64,000 bases of DNA, taken from Trujillonella endophytica (GTDB lineage: Bacteria > Actinomycetota > Actinomycetes > Mycobacteriales > Geodermatophilaceae). Positions 8,106-16,491 of this stretch are shown here, in pieces; position 1 is the stretch's first letter; every line of letters starts with the position of its first letter. Where the stretch lies: assembly GCF_900110555.1 (NCBI RefSeq), contig NZ_FOEE01000020.1:1-64000 (forward strand), read 5' to 3'. A program made the translations under genes and the position numbers. Under the pieces are notes generated by a model, which saw only the letters and a list, made by a program, of their open reading frames with translations, had not been told where the DNA came from and ran no database searches.

Positions 8106-9443
8106 ATGATGGGCCGCATGAACGACCGAACCGAGGTGGACGGCGTCGTCGACGTCCACTCCGCCGTCGCCGAGCACGCCGCCGAGATCGCCACCGCGCG
8201 CAAGGACATCTGCCGCATCGCCACCGCCGGCTCGGTGGACGACGGCAAGAGCACGCTCATCGGCCGGCTGCTCTACGACAGCAAGGCCGTGTTCGAGGAC
8301 CAGTACGAGGCGGTGGCCCGCGCCAGCAAGGGCGACTACGTCGACCTGGCGCTGCTGACCGACGGGCTGCGCGCCGAGCGCGAGCAGGGCATCACCATCG
8401 ACGTCGCCTACCGGTACTTCAGCACCCCGCGGCGCACCTTCATCCTCGCCGACACCCCCGGGCACGTGCAGTACACCCGGAACATGGTCACCGGCGCCTC
8501 GACCGCGGACCTCGCCATCGTGCTGGTCGATGCCCGCAAGGGCCTGCTCGAGCAGAGCCGCCGGCACGCCTTCCTGGCCTCCCTGCTGCGGGTGCCGCAC
8601 CTGGTCGTCGCGGTGAACAAGATGGACCTCGTCGACTGGTCGGAGGAGGTCTTCGAGCGGATCAGCGACGAGTTCAGCGCGTTCGCCGCGAAGCTGAACG
8701 TGCCCGACCTGACCGTCGTCCCGATCTCGGCGCTCAACGGCGACAACGTCGTCACGCACTCGCCGAACTCGCCCTGGTACGAGGGCCCGACGCTGCTGCA
8801 CCACCTCGAGCACGTGCACGTGGCCGGCGACCGCAACCTGACCGACCCGCGGTTCCCGGTGCAGTACGTGATCCGGCCGCAGTCCGACGCCTTCCACGAC
8901 TACCGCGGCTACGCCGGCACGGTCGCCAGCGGCGTGCTGCGCACCGGCGACGAGGTGCAGGTGCTGCCGAGCGGGCTGACGACGACGATCGCCGCAATCG
9001 ACGGCCCCCGCGGCCCCGTCGAGGAGGCCTTCGCGCCCATGGCGGTCACCGTGCGGCTGGCCGACGACCTCGACGTCTCCCGGGGCGACCTGATCTGCCG
9101 GCCCGCCAACGCCCCGCAGGTGACCCAGGACCTCGACGCGCTCGTGTGCTGGATGGCCGACGAGCCGCTGCGGCCCCGCCAGCGGCTGGCGATCAAGCAC
9201 ACCACCCGCTCGGTGCGCGCCGTGGTCAAGGAGCTGACCTACCGGCTCGACGTCAACACGCTGCACCGCGAGCAGGGGGCCACCGAGCTCGGCCTCAACG
9301 ACATCGGCCGGGTTCAGCTGCGCACCACGCAGCCGCTGTTCGTCGACGACTACCTGCGCAACCGGGTGACCGGCCGGTTCATCGTGGTCGACGAGGCGAC
9401 GAACGCCACCGTCGGCGCCGGGATGCTGACCCCCGCCGGCTGA
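8106..9443 (+). CDS. cysN: Sulfate adenylyltransferase subunit 1, GTPase (CysN)
   Basis: A 445-residue GTPase subunit of ATP sulfurylase. GTP-binding motifs are present: G1 AGSVDDGKST at about residues 40-49, G3 DTPGH near 116 and G4 NKMD near 171. EF-Tu-like barrel domains follow (FPVQYVIRP..DYRGYAGTVASG; RQRLAIKHTTRSVRAVVKEL). No APS kinase (CysC) domain is fused; the protein ends soon after the second barrel. The start is ambiguous: ATG 8106, 8109 or 8118 are all in frame with weak ribosome sites. It lies 70 bp after the SDR gene and probably shares its transcript. Confidence 0.95.
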   Translation: MMGRMNDRTEVDGVVDVHSAVAEHAAEIATARKDICRIATAGSVDDGKSTLIGRLLYDSKAVFEDQYEAVARASKGDYVDLALLTDGLRAEREQGITIDVAYRYFSTPRRTFILADTPGHVQYTRNMVTGASTADLAIVLVDARKGLLEQSRRHAFLASLLRVPHLVVAVNKMDLVDWSEEVFERISDEFSAFAAKLNVPDLTVVPISALNGDNVVTHSPNSPWYEGPTLLHHLEHVHVAGDRNLTDPRFPVQYVIRPQSDAFHDYRGYAGTVASGVLRTGDEVQVLPSGLTTTIAAIDGPRGPVEEAFAPMAVTVRLADDLDVSRGDLICRPANAPQVTQDLDALVCWMADEPLRPRQRLAIKHTTRSVRAVVKELTYRLDVNTLHREQGATELGLNDIGRVQLRTTQPLFVDDYLRNRVTGRFIVVDEATNATVGAGMLTPAG

Positions 9444-9523
9444 CGGCGTCCGCCGCGGTCCGCCCCTGCGCGGCCCCGGAGCCGGGCTTCCCGGAGCCGG
9501 GCGGCGTCCCCCTCCCGCGCGGT

Positions 9524-9621
9524 CGTGCTCTGCCCACACCACCGGGCAGAGCACGAGCGCCGCGGCGGTGAGAGGGCGACCTCGCCCTTCGTGCTCTGCC
9601 TACCCGGGTGGGCAAAGCACG
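9524..9621. repeat. Cluster of three hairpins with two related 32-bp palindromes
   Basis: The first palindrome (9524-9555) has perfect 12-bp arms CGTGCTCTGCCC / GGGCAGAGCACG and an 8-nt loop. The second (9590-9621) repeats CGTGCTCTGCC and pairs with GGCAAAGCACG, with one mismatch. Between them AGGGCG-acct-CGCCCT forms a smaller hairpin. The cluster lies between cysN and an MFS gene and probably acts as a transcription terminator. The repeated sequence also suggests a REP-like element. Confidence 0.75.
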
Positions 9622-9685
9622 ACGACCGCGAGACCGCCGGGGCCCGGCCCTGCCGCCGGCCGGACCGTGTGGTGGGCTCGTCGCG

Positions 9686-10909
9686 ATGGCGCACGGGCGG
9701 GCGGGTCGATCGCGGCTGGGCACGTGGCTGCTGGTCGCCGCGATCGTCGCGGTCGCGCTCAACCAGCGCCCCGCCGTCGTCGCGGTGGCGCCGCTGCTGG
9801 CGGACCTGCGCGCCGACACCGGGCTCTCCTCGGCCCTGGCCGGGCTCCTGACCACGGTCCCGGTGCTCTGCTTCGGAGCGTTCGCTCCGGTCGCGCCCCG
9901 GCTGGCGCAGCGGGTCGGGCTGGAGACGGCGGTCGGCGCCTCGCTCCTGCTGCTCGCCGCCGGCATCGCGCTGCGGCTGCTGTCGCCCGTCGCCCTGCTC
10001 TACGCCGGCAGCCTGCTGGCCGGCGCGGCGATCGCCCTGGCCAACGTGCTGCTCCCGGCGTACGTGAAGCGGGAGTTCGCCCGGCCGGGCGCGGTGATGG
10101 GCGCGTACTCCGCCGCGCTCAACATCGGCGCCGGAGCCGGCGCCGCGCTGACGCTGCCGCTCGCCGACGCCCTGGACGTCGGCTGGCGCACCGCCCTGGG
10201 CCTCTGGCTGTTCCTCGCCCTCGGCGGCCTGGTGCTGTGGCTCCCGGTCGCCGGCACGGGCCGGTCCCGGCGCGGCGCCGACGTCCCGCCCGGCGGGTCC
10301 TGGTCGCTGCTCCGACACCCCCTGGCGCGCCGGGTGTGCGCGTTCCTCGCGATGCAGAGCGTGCAGTTCTACGCCGTCGCCGCCTGGCTGCCGACGCTGC
10401 TCGCCGACGCCGGGGTCCCGACCGGCGAGGGCGGCTGGCTGCTGGGGCTGTCCAACGTCGTGGGGGCCGCCGGCGCCCTGCTCGCCCCGGCGCAGGCGGG
10501 CCGGATGCGCGGCCAGCGGCCCCTCGTCGCCGTCGTGGTCGCTGCGTACGCGATCGGGCTCGCGGGGCTGCTGCTCTCCCCCGCCTCCGGGACGCTCGTC
10601 TGGGTCTGCGCCTGGGGCGTGGCGCAGGGGTCGGGCTTCGCGCTGGCGCTGACCCTCATCGTGCTGCGCAGCCCGACGCCGCTGGTGGCCGCGCGGCTCG
10701 GCGGGGTGGCGCAGTGCCTGGGCTATCTGGTCGCGGCGTCCGGCCCGCTCCTGCTCGGCGCGCTGCGCGACCTCACGCGCGGCTGGACGTGGCCCCTGCT
10801 CCTGCTGCTGGCCGCCGTCGTCCCGATGGCGTGGGCCGGGTGGGGAGCGGCCCGCGACGCCGTCCTGCCCGTGGACGAGCGCGCGCCGGAGCCGGTCAGC
10901 GCAGGCTGA
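9686..10909 (+). CDS. MFS transporter, CynX/NimT-like
   Basis: A 407-residue major facilitator protein with about 12 membrane segments. It has the CynX-type start (ALNQRPAVVAVAPLLADLRADTGLS) and mid-protein GAYSAALNIGAGAGAALTLPLADALGWRTALGLW; this branch includes cyanate and nitroimidazole transporters. The start at ATG 9686 removes a charged, non-coding-looking leader; no clear ribosome site was found. Its 3' end overlaps the 3' end of the convergent P450 gene by 14 bp. The substrate is unknown. Confidence 0.82.
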   Translation: MAHGRAGRSRLGTWLLVAAIVAVALNQRPAVVAVAPLLADLRADTGLSSALAGLLTTVPVLCFGAFAPVAPRLAQRVGLETAVGASLLLLAAGIALRLLSPVALLYAGSLLAGAAIALANVLLPAYVKREFARPGAVMGAYSAALNIGAGAGAALTLPLADALDVGWRTALGLWLFLALGGLVLWLPVAGTGRSRRGADVPPGGSWSLLRHPLARRVCAFLAMQSVQFYAVAAWLPTLLADAGVPTGEGGWLLGLSNVVGAAGALLAPAQAGRMRGQRPLVAVVVAAYAIGLAGLLLSPASGTLVWVCAWGVAQGSGFALALTLIVLRSPTPLVAARLGGVAQCLGYLVAASGPLLLGALRDLTRGWTWPLLLLLAAVVPMAWAGWGAARDAVLPVDERAPEPVSAG

Positions 10910-12248
10910 CCGGGAGCACCTCGAAGCCGCGCAGCGTGCGCAGGTCGCGGCGCACCGGGAGGCCCGCGATGCGCAGCCGCGGGAAGCGCTCGGACAGCGC
11001 GCGCAGCGCCACCTCCGCCTCCAGCCGCGCCAGGCCCGCCCCCAGGCAGTAGTGCACCCCGGCGGAGAAGGCCAGGTGCTCGCGGGCGTTGCGCCGGGTG
11101 ACGTCGAAGCGGGCCGGCTCGGGAAAGACGTCGGGGTCGCGGTTGGCCGCGCCGAGCAGCAGCGTGACCCGCGTGCCGGGGGACAGCCGCCGGCCGGCAA
11201 CCTCGACCTCGACCCGGGCCGCCCGGCTCGTGAGCTGGACCGGGCTGTCGAACCGCAGGGCCTCCTCGACGGCGTTCGCCCAGCCCGCCGGCTCGGCGCG
11301 GAGCGCGTCCCACTGGTCGCGGTGCGCGTCGAGCGCGACGACGGCGTTGCCGAGGAGGTTGACCGTCGTCTCGAAGCCGGCCCCGAGCAGGAGCAGCACG
11401 GTGGCGTGCAGCTCGCGCTCGGTCAGCGCCTCCTCGCCGGAGAGGCCCACCAGCCGGCTGACCAGGTCGTCGCCGGGGTCGCGGCGGAGGTGGTCGAAGT
11501 GGTCGCGGAGGAAGCCGTGCATCGCCCGCAGCCCGCGCTCGGCGGCCACGTAGCGCCGCAGTGGCAGACCGGGGTCCAGGGTGGCCGCGGCGGCCGCGCC
11601 CCAGCGCAGGAAGTCCGCCCTGCGGTCGGTGGGCACCCCGAGCAGCTCCGCGATCACCAGCACGGGCAGCTGCGCGGCGTAGCGGTCGACGAGGTCCACC
11701 GGGCCGTCGGCGCCGGTCAGGTCGTCGAGCAGCGCGTCGGCGGTGCGCCGGATCATCGGCTCGAACGCCGCGGTGGCCCGCGGGGTGAAGGCCCGGCCGA
11801 CCAGCCGGCGGTACCGGGTGTGGTCGGGTGGGTCGACGACCAGCATGGACGGCCGCTCGGCGACGCCGCTGGCGTCGAGCTCGTCGGCGAAGCGCAGCGC
11901 CCGGCCGAGCAGGCCCGGGACGGCGGAGCCGTCGAAGCCCACCCCGAAGCGGTCGGAGCGCAGCACCTCCTGCGCCACCGCGTGCGACGCCGTCACCAGA
12001 CCCAGGGCGCTGGGGACCAGGGGGCCCGCGGCACGGAGCCGGTCGTGCACCGCGTACGGCTGCTCGCGGAGGTCGCGCTCGCGCAGCATCCGCGCGACGG
12101 GGTCGCCGGCGCGGGCGGCGCGGGCCAGGAAGCGGCCGGGCAGCCCGTGCCGGAGGGCGTAGCGGGTCAGCGTCCGGGCGGGCCGTAGCAGCGGCGACGG
12201 CGCGGGAGCCGCTGCCGGAACCTGACGTGGGGCGGTCAGCGAGCTCAC
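10896..12248 (-). CDS. Cytochrome P450
   Basis: A 450-residue soluble bacterial P450. The heme loop FSAGVHYCLGAGLARLE places the thiolate ligand at Cys401. The I helix carries the oxygen-activation motif LLLGAGFETTVN with the acid (Glu) before Thr. The K-helix ExxR is EALR in VEEALRFDSP. The N-terminal 35 residues are Ala/Pro-rich and not membrane-like. GTG 12248 has GAGGAG about 8 nt upstream. No ferredoxin or ferredoxin reductase gene is adjacent. Its 3' end overlaps that of the convergent MFS gene. The substrate is unknown; the sequence looks like the broad CYP107-type group, which is a guess. Confidence 0.9.
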   Translation of the reverse strand: MSSLTAPRQVPAAAPAPSPLLRPARTLTRYALRHGLPGRFLARAARAGDPVARMLRERDLREQPYAVHDRLRAAGPLVPSALGLVTASHAVAQEVLRSDRFGVGFDGSAVPGLLGRALRFADELDASGVAERPSMLVVDPPDHTRYRRLVGRAFTPRATAAFEPMIRRTADALLDDLTGADGPVDLVDRYAAQLPVLVIAELLGVPTDRRADFLRWGAAAAATLDPGLPLRRYVAAERGLRAMHGFLRDHFDHLRRDPGDDLVSRLVGLSGEEALTERELHATVLLLLGAGFETTVNLLGNAVVALDAHRDQWDALRAEPAGWANAVEEALRFDSPVQLTSRAARVEVEVAGRRLSPGTRVTLLLGAANRDPDVFPEPARFDVTRRNAREHLAFSAGVHYCLGAGLARLEAEVALRALSERFPRLRIAGLPVRRDLRTLRGFEVLPVSLR

Positions 12249-12349
12249 GGGCGACTCCTCCTCGGGCGGTCGACCGCGCGAGTCTGTCAGCCCCCTCCCG
12301 CGCCCCGGCGCCGCCCGGTCACTGCCGGACGGCGCCGTGTGGAGGATCG

Positions 12350-12508
12350 CTACTCGGTCGGGGCGGGAGCGGCGGAGGGGTCGCCGTCCCAGTCCTTGCC
12401 GGCGACGTCGGCGTGCTCGGAGGCGCTGTCGGTCTGCTGGGCGACGGTCTCGACCATCTCCTCGTCGGACAGGCCCTCACCGGCGCTGTGGGTACCGGGT
12501 TCGGTCAT
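12350..12508 (-). CDS. Small acidic protein of unknown function
   Basis: A 52-residue acidic protein (begins MTEPGTHSAGEGLSDEEMVE, then TVAQQTDSASEHADVAGKDW). The start is ATG 12508, with AAGGAG 8 nt upstream; that GGAG directly follows the TAA stop of the upstream MFS gene, so the two are probably co-translated. It has no membrane segment or known domain. The DEEMVE..VAQQTDS pattern looks like a short disordered or helical stress-type protein. Confidence 0.65.
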   Translation of the reverse strand: MTEPGTHSAGEGLSDEEMVETVAQQTDSASEHADVAGKDWDGDPSAAPAPTE

Positions 12509-12519
12509 CGCGCGTCTCC

Positions 12520-13788
12520 TTACGATTGCGGGAACGGATCGTCCCTCCGGCCCTCCCCGGCGGCCGCCGGGGTCAAACCCCGAGCGCGTGGCGTCACACC
12601 CCCGGACCGCGTCCCCGCGATCAGCAGCAGCAGGCACGCCACGATCAGCGCCGGCTCGACCCCGAAGGCGGCGACCAGCCCGAGGTGGTCGGCGAGCAGG
12701 CCCAGCGAGTAGGGCGCCACGACGACCACGACCCCGCCGAGCAGCTGGGTGCGGGCGTTCACCTCGTCCTCACGGCCGGCCGCGGCGCCGAGGGCCAGGG
12801 CGAGCGCGAGCGGGTAGAGGTTCGCGACGCCCACCCCGGCCACGAACAGGCCGGCCACGGCCAGGGGCGGGGAGGAGGTGAGCCAGAACAGCGCGAAACC
12901 CCCGCCGGTGACCGCGAGGGAGGCGTACAGCAGCGGCGCGGTCCGACCGGGCCGGCGGGTCGCGCCCACGCCGCCGACGCGGCCGATCAGGAGCCCGAGG
13001 CAGTGCCCGCTCATCGCGGTCGCGGCGACGGCCGGGGACAGCCCGATCGCCCGGAGCTGCTCGGCGCCGAAGTACACGAGGCAGAACTCCACGGCCATGC
13101 TGCCGGCGACCAGGCCGGTGAACAGCCGCGCGGCCCGGGGAAGCCGCCCGTCCGCCCGCGCCGGCCCCGGGGTACGCCGCGCGGCCGGAACCGGCAGCAC
13201 CAGCCGCCGGTAGCGCAGGTGCAGCACGAGCAGGCCCAGCGCCGGCAGGGCGAACGCGGCGCGCCAGCCGAGCGGGCCGGCCGCCAGCGCGCCGAGCAGC
13301 AGGGGCGCGAGGACGGCGCACGCGGCGGCGCCGATGTTGGCCTCGCCGAGCGCCCGCTCGCGCCGCGCGCCGTGCCGGTCGGACAGCACGGCCTGGACGA
13401 CGGTGAGCAGCATCGTGCCGCCGAGGCCCAGCACGCCGGCACCGGCCAGCGTTCCCTCGACCCCGCGCCCGGCGACGAACAGCGCGGCCCCGGCGGCGGC
13501 CGCGACCGCTGAGGACCACAGCAGCGTCGCGCGGGAGAACCGCCGGGCGGCCGCGGGGAACACGGCCCCGGCCACGATCGAACCGCCGGACCAGATCGCG
13601 GTGTGGACGCCGATCAGCGTGTACGAGAAGTGCAGCTCCGCCCGCAGCAGCGACAGCGCCGGCCCGAAGGCGTAGAGCCAGAACGTGAAGCAGACCAGCG
13701 TCGCGTAGGACAGCACGGTGGGCGCGTCGCGGCGGAACGCCAGACCGGCGGCAGGGGCATCGTCCCCAGCGCTTGTGTATCGATACAC
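12520..13788 (-). CDS. MFS transporter controlled by the divergent LacI regulator
   Basis: A 422-residue major facilitator protein with about 12 membrane segments (LSYATLVCFTFWLYAFGPALS... IGVHTAIWSGGSIVAGAVFP...). The inter-helix motif SDRHGARRERALGEANIGAA is typical of the superfamily. The first codon is taken as GTG 13788. It lies inside an 18-bp palindrome and is preceded by TACAGT and 6 nt, so the mRNA is probably leaderless. The divergent LacI-family regulator starts only 15 bp away, so the regulator probably controls this transporter and a sugar-like ligand is plausible. No sugar-catabolic gene is adjacent. Confidence 0.82.
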   Translation of the reverse strand: MYRYTSAGDDAPAAGLAFRRDAPTVLSYATLVCFTFWLYAFGPALSLLRAELHFSYTLIGVHTAIWSGGSIVAGAVFPAAARRFSRATLLWSSAVAAAAGAALFVAGRGVEGTLAGAGVLGLGGTMLLTVVQAVLSDRHGARRERALGEANIGAAACAVLAPLLLGALAAGPLGWRAAFALPALGLLVLHLRYRRLVLPVPAARRTPGPARADGRLPRAARLFTGLVAGSMAVEFCLVYFGAEQLRAIGLSPAVAATAMSGHCLGLLIGRVGGVGATRRPGRTAPLLYASLAVTGGGFALFWLTSSPPLAVAGLFVAGVGVANLYPLALALALGAAAGREDEVNARTQLLGGVVVVVAPYSLGLLADHLGLVAAFGVEPALIVACLLLLIAGTRSGGVTPRARGLTPAAAGEGRRDDPFPQS

Positions 13789-13790
13789 AA
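13773..13790. promoter_or_regulatory. LacI-family operator (perfect 18-bp palindrome)
   Basis: TTGTGTATCGATACACAA is a perfect palindrome with a central CG, the shape expected for LacI/GalR operators. It covers the GTG start codon of the MFS gene and lies just upstream of the -10 box of the LacI gene. A bound repressor would block the leaderless MFS transcript and also sit over the promoter spacer of its own gene. Confidence 0.8.
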
Positions 13791-13791
13791 C

Positions 13792-13800
13792 TAGACTGTA
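13792..13800. promoter_or_regulatory. Overlapping divergent -10 boxes
   Basis: On the plus strand, TAGACT (13792-13797) is followed by 6 nt and the LacI GTG at 13804. On the minus strand, TACAGT (13800-13795) is followed by 6 nt and the MFS GTG at 13788. The two hexamers share 3 bp, so only one polymerase can use the site at a time. Confidence 0.6.
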
Positions 13801-13803
13801 CGA

Positions 13804-14871
13804 GTGCCCCGGCCCGCCGACCACCCGGTTGCGCGGGCGACGATGCGCGAGGTGGCCCGCGCCGCCGGGGTGTCGCCGATGACGGTGTCCTACGTCTACT
13901 CGCGGCCCGAACGGGTCTCCGCCGAGACGGCGGCGCGGGTGCGCGCGGCGGCGCGTGCGCTCGCCTACCCCGGCCCGGATCCCACCGCCCGCTCCCTGCG
14001 CCGCGGCCGCGTCGGAACGCTCGGCGTGGTCCTGGGCGAGCGGCTGACCTACGCCTTCGACGACCCCCAGGCAGCCCGCTTCCTCGCCGGGGTCGCCGAC
14101 GTGTGCGCCACCGAGGGGGTCGGCCTGACCCTGCTCCCGACGACCGGCGGACCGGGCGACGTCCAGCGCGTCGCCGAGGCGGGGGTGGACGGCTTCGTCG
14201 TGTGGACGACCAACGACGACGACCCGGTGCTGGACGCCGTCGCCGCCCGGGGCCTGCCCGCCGTCGTCCACTCCGGCCCGAGCGGGCGGGGCCTTCCGGT
14301 CGTCGGGATCGACGACCGCGCCGCCGCGGCGGAGGTCGGCCGGATCGCCTGGGCCGGCGCCCGGCGCCCGGTCGTGCTCGCGTTCCCGCTCGATCCCGGC
14401 CGCACCCGGCAGCTGCTGGAGGGACCCGACGTCGGGGAGATCCGCTTTCCGGTGACCCGGGCCCGCTGGGAGGGACTGCGGAGCGCGTGGACGGCCGACG
14501 GCCGGGCGCCGGGCCACCTCCGCCTCGCGGTGTGCCCCGTCAACGACGCGCGCGAGGGCGAGTCCTTCACGGCCGACCTGCTGGCCGGCGCCGCACCACC
14601 GGACGCGATCGCGGCGATGAGCGACGAGCTCGCGTCGGGCGCCCTGCGGGCCGCGGCCGCGGCGGGGCTCGCCGTACCCACGGACGTCGCCGTCACCGGC
14701 TGGGACGACGGCGAGGCCGCCGAGCGGGCCGGGCTGACCACCGTCGCGCAGTCGCTGCGCGAGCAGGGTGCCCACTGCGCCCGCATCGCGCTGGGCCGAC
14801 CCCCCGCCTGGCCGGAGGTGCCGGGCTGGCGCGTGGTCGTGCGCGCCACCACCCGCCCCCTCGGGCACTAG
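13804..14871 (+). CDS. LacI-family transcriptional regulator
   Basis: A 355-residue repressor. The N-terminal helix-turn-helix (TMREVARAAGVSPMTVSYVYSRPERVSAETAARVRAAARAL, about residues 13-54) has the family VS-TVS pattern and hinge-helix region. A periplasmic-binding-like effector domain follows (GVVLGERLTYAFDDPQAARFLAGVADVC...; VAVTGWDDGEAAERAGLTTVAQSLREQG). It is transcribed divergently from the MFS gene and probably represses both through the palindrome at 13773-13790. Its stop codon TAG forms part of the -10 box of the next promoter. The ligand is unknown. Confidence 0.92.
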   Translation: MPRPADHPVARATMREVARAAGVSPMTVSYVYSRPERVSAETAARVRAAARALAYPGPDPTARSLRRGRVGTLGVVLGERLTYAFDDPQAARFLAGVADVCATEGVGLTLLPTTGGPGDVQRVAEAGVDGFVVWTTNDDDPVLDAVAARGLPAVVHSGPSGRGLPVVGIDDRAAAAEVGRIAWAGARRPVVLAFPLDPGRTRQLLEGPDVGEIRFPVTRARWEGLRSAWTADGRAPGHLRLAVCPVNDAREGESFTADLLAGAAPPDAIAAMSDELASGALRAAAAAGLAVPTDVAVTGWDDGEAAERAGLTTVAQSLREQGAHCARIALGRPPAWPEVPGWRVVVRATTRPLGH

Positions 14872-14875
14872 GGTC

Positions 14876-14891
14876 GCAAGGAGGCCCTTGC
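14876..14891. promoter_or_regulatory. TetR-type operator copy 1 (GCAAG-N6-CTTGC)
   Basis: GCAAGGAGGCCCTTGC. A TAGGGT -10 box lies directly upstream at 14869-14874, so the operator covers the expected transcription start of the aldehyde dehydrogenase gene (14916). It is one of five copies of this inverted repeat in the catabolic cluster. Confidence 0.8.
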
Positions 14892-14915
14892 CACCCGCCC
14901 ACGAGGAGGCGCCCC

Positions 14916-16424
14916 ATGTCCGATCCGCGGGAGCACGACGTGGAGATCGCCCACCCCGAGGCGCTGTTCGTGGACGGGGCCTGGACGGCGCCGGCCGGGA
15001 CGTCGTCGTTCGAGGTGGTGGACGCGACGACCGGGACGCCGTTCCTGACCGTCGCCGAGGCCGGGCCCGCCGACCTGGACCGGGCGGTCGCGGCCGCGCG
15101 CCGGGCCTTCGACGCCGGCCCGTGGCCGCTGCTGGAGCCGGCGGAGCGGGCGGAGCACCTTCGGGCCCTGGCCGCCGGGGTGCGCGCCCGCGCCGACGAC
15201 CTGGCCCGGCTGTGGACCCGGCAGACCGGGGTCGTGCACGCCATGGCCGCGGCGCTGGTCCCGGCGCTGGCCGCCGACTACGACGTGCACGCCGACCTGG
15301 CGGCCACCTTCGCCTTCCGGACGCCGGTCACCAGCGCGCTCAGCGGGGTGCGGGCCTGCCTGGTGCGCGAGCCGGTCGGCGTGGTCGGCGCCATCGTGCC
15401 GTGGAACGCGCCCCTGCCGCTGATCACCAGCAAGCTCGCGCCGGCGCTCCTGGCCGGCTGCACCGTCGTCCTCAAGGCCTCGCCCGAGGCGCCGGGCGAG
15501 GCCTACGTGCTCGCCGAGATCGCCGAGTCGATCGGGCTGCCGCCGGGCGTGCTGAACGTCGTGGCCGCCGACCGCGAGGTGTCGGAACGACTGGTGCGCG
15601 ACCCCCGCGTGGACAAGATCGCCTTCACCGGCTCGACGGCGGCCGGCCGGCGGATCGCCGCCCTCGCCGGGGAGCGGATGGCCCGCACCACGCTGGAGCT
15701 GGGCGGCAAGTCGGCCGCGCTGATCCTGGACGACGCCGACCTCGCCACCGCGGCGCAGACCCTGGCCGGCGCGCAGTGCTTCCTGAGCGGCCAGATCTGC
15801 GGGGCGATGACCCGGCTGGTGGTGACCCGCGCCCGGCACGACGAGTTCGTGGACGCCCTGGTCGCCGCGGCACAGGTGCGGCTGGGCGACCCGTTCGACC
15901 CCGGCACGCAGATGGGCCCGCTGGCCACCGCCCGCCAGCGCGAGCGCGTGGAGACGCTGGTGGCCGCGGGCGTCGCCGAGGGCGCGGACGTCGTCGTCGG
16001 TGGCCGGCGCCCGTCCCACCTGGACCGCGGCTGGTTCTACGAGCCCACCGTGCTGCGCTCGGTCGACAACGGCTCGACGATCGCCCGCACCGAGGTGTTC
16101 GGCCCCGTCCAGTGCGTGATCGCCGTGCGGGACGAGGACGAGGCGATCGCCGTCGCCAACGACTCGGAGTACGGGCTGAACGCGGCGGTGTTCACCGACG
16201 ACCCGGCCAAGGCGCTCGCCGCCGCCCGCCGGATCCGCTCGGGAACGGTCGGCTTCAACGGTGTCCGGGGCGGCCGTGGGCTGCCCTTCGGCGGGGTGAA
16301 GATGTCCGGCATCGGGCGCGAGGGCGGCCCGGAGGGGCTGGCCGGTTACCTCGAGCCCAAGACGGTCGTGCTGGACGGCGCCCCCTTCGACGCCGCCGCG
16401 ATCGGCCTCCCCACCACCGGCTGA
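14916..16424 (+). CDS. NAD(P)-dependent aldehyde dehydrogenase
   Basis: A 502-residue aldehyde dehydrogenase. Catalytic Cys295 lies in SGQICGAM and the general-base Glu261 in LELGGKSA. The nucleotide-binding features IVPWNAPLPLITSKLAPALLAGCTVVLKASPEAP and AFTGSTAAGRRIA and the C-terminal LPFGGVKMSGIGREGG are all present. It oxidises an aldehyde to a carboxylate in the cytoplasm. ATG 14916 has GAGGAGG 6-7 nt upstream. It is the first gene of the cluster sharing the GCAAG-N6-CTTGC operator and is well placed to oxidise an aldehyde made from the alcohol formed by the P450 and SDR. The substrate is unknown. Confidence 0.93.
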   Translation: MSDPREHDVEIAHPEALFVDGAWTAPAGTSSFEVVDATTGTPFLTVAEAGPADLDRAVAAARRAFDAGPWPLLEPAERAEHLRALAAGVRARADDLARLWTRQTGVVHAMAAALVPALAADYDVHADLAATFAFRTPVTSALSGVRACLVREPVGVVGAIVPWNAPLPLITSKLAPALLAGCTVVLKASPEAPGEAYVLAEIAESIGLPPGVLNVVAADREVSERLVRDPRVDKIAFTGSTAAGRRIAALAGERMARTTLELGGKSAALILDDADLATAAQTLAGAQCFLSGQICGAMTRLVVTRARHDEFVDALVAAAQVRLGDPFDPGTQMGPLATARQRERVETLVAAGVAEGADVVVGGRRPSHLDRGWFYEPTVLRSVDNGSTIARTEVFGPVQCVIAVRDEDEAIAVANDSEYGLNAAVFTDDPAKALAAARRIRSGTVGFNGVRGGRGLPFGGVKMSGIGREGGPEGLAGYLEPKTVVLDGAPFDAAAIGLPTTG

Positions 16425-16427
16425 GGC

Positions 16428-16443
16428 GCAAGGGCGGTCTTGC
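16428..16443. promoter_or_regulatory. TetR-type operator copy 2
   Basis: GCAAGGGCGGTCTTGC, 4 bp after the aldehyde dehydrogenase stop. A TAGGCT -10 box is at 16453-16458, so the operator overlaps the expected -35 position of the promoter for the SDR at 16492. Confidence 0.8.
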
Positions 16444-16491
16444 GTCGCGGGCTAGGCTCCGGCCCACACGCAACGGCGCGGAGGGGTGGAC

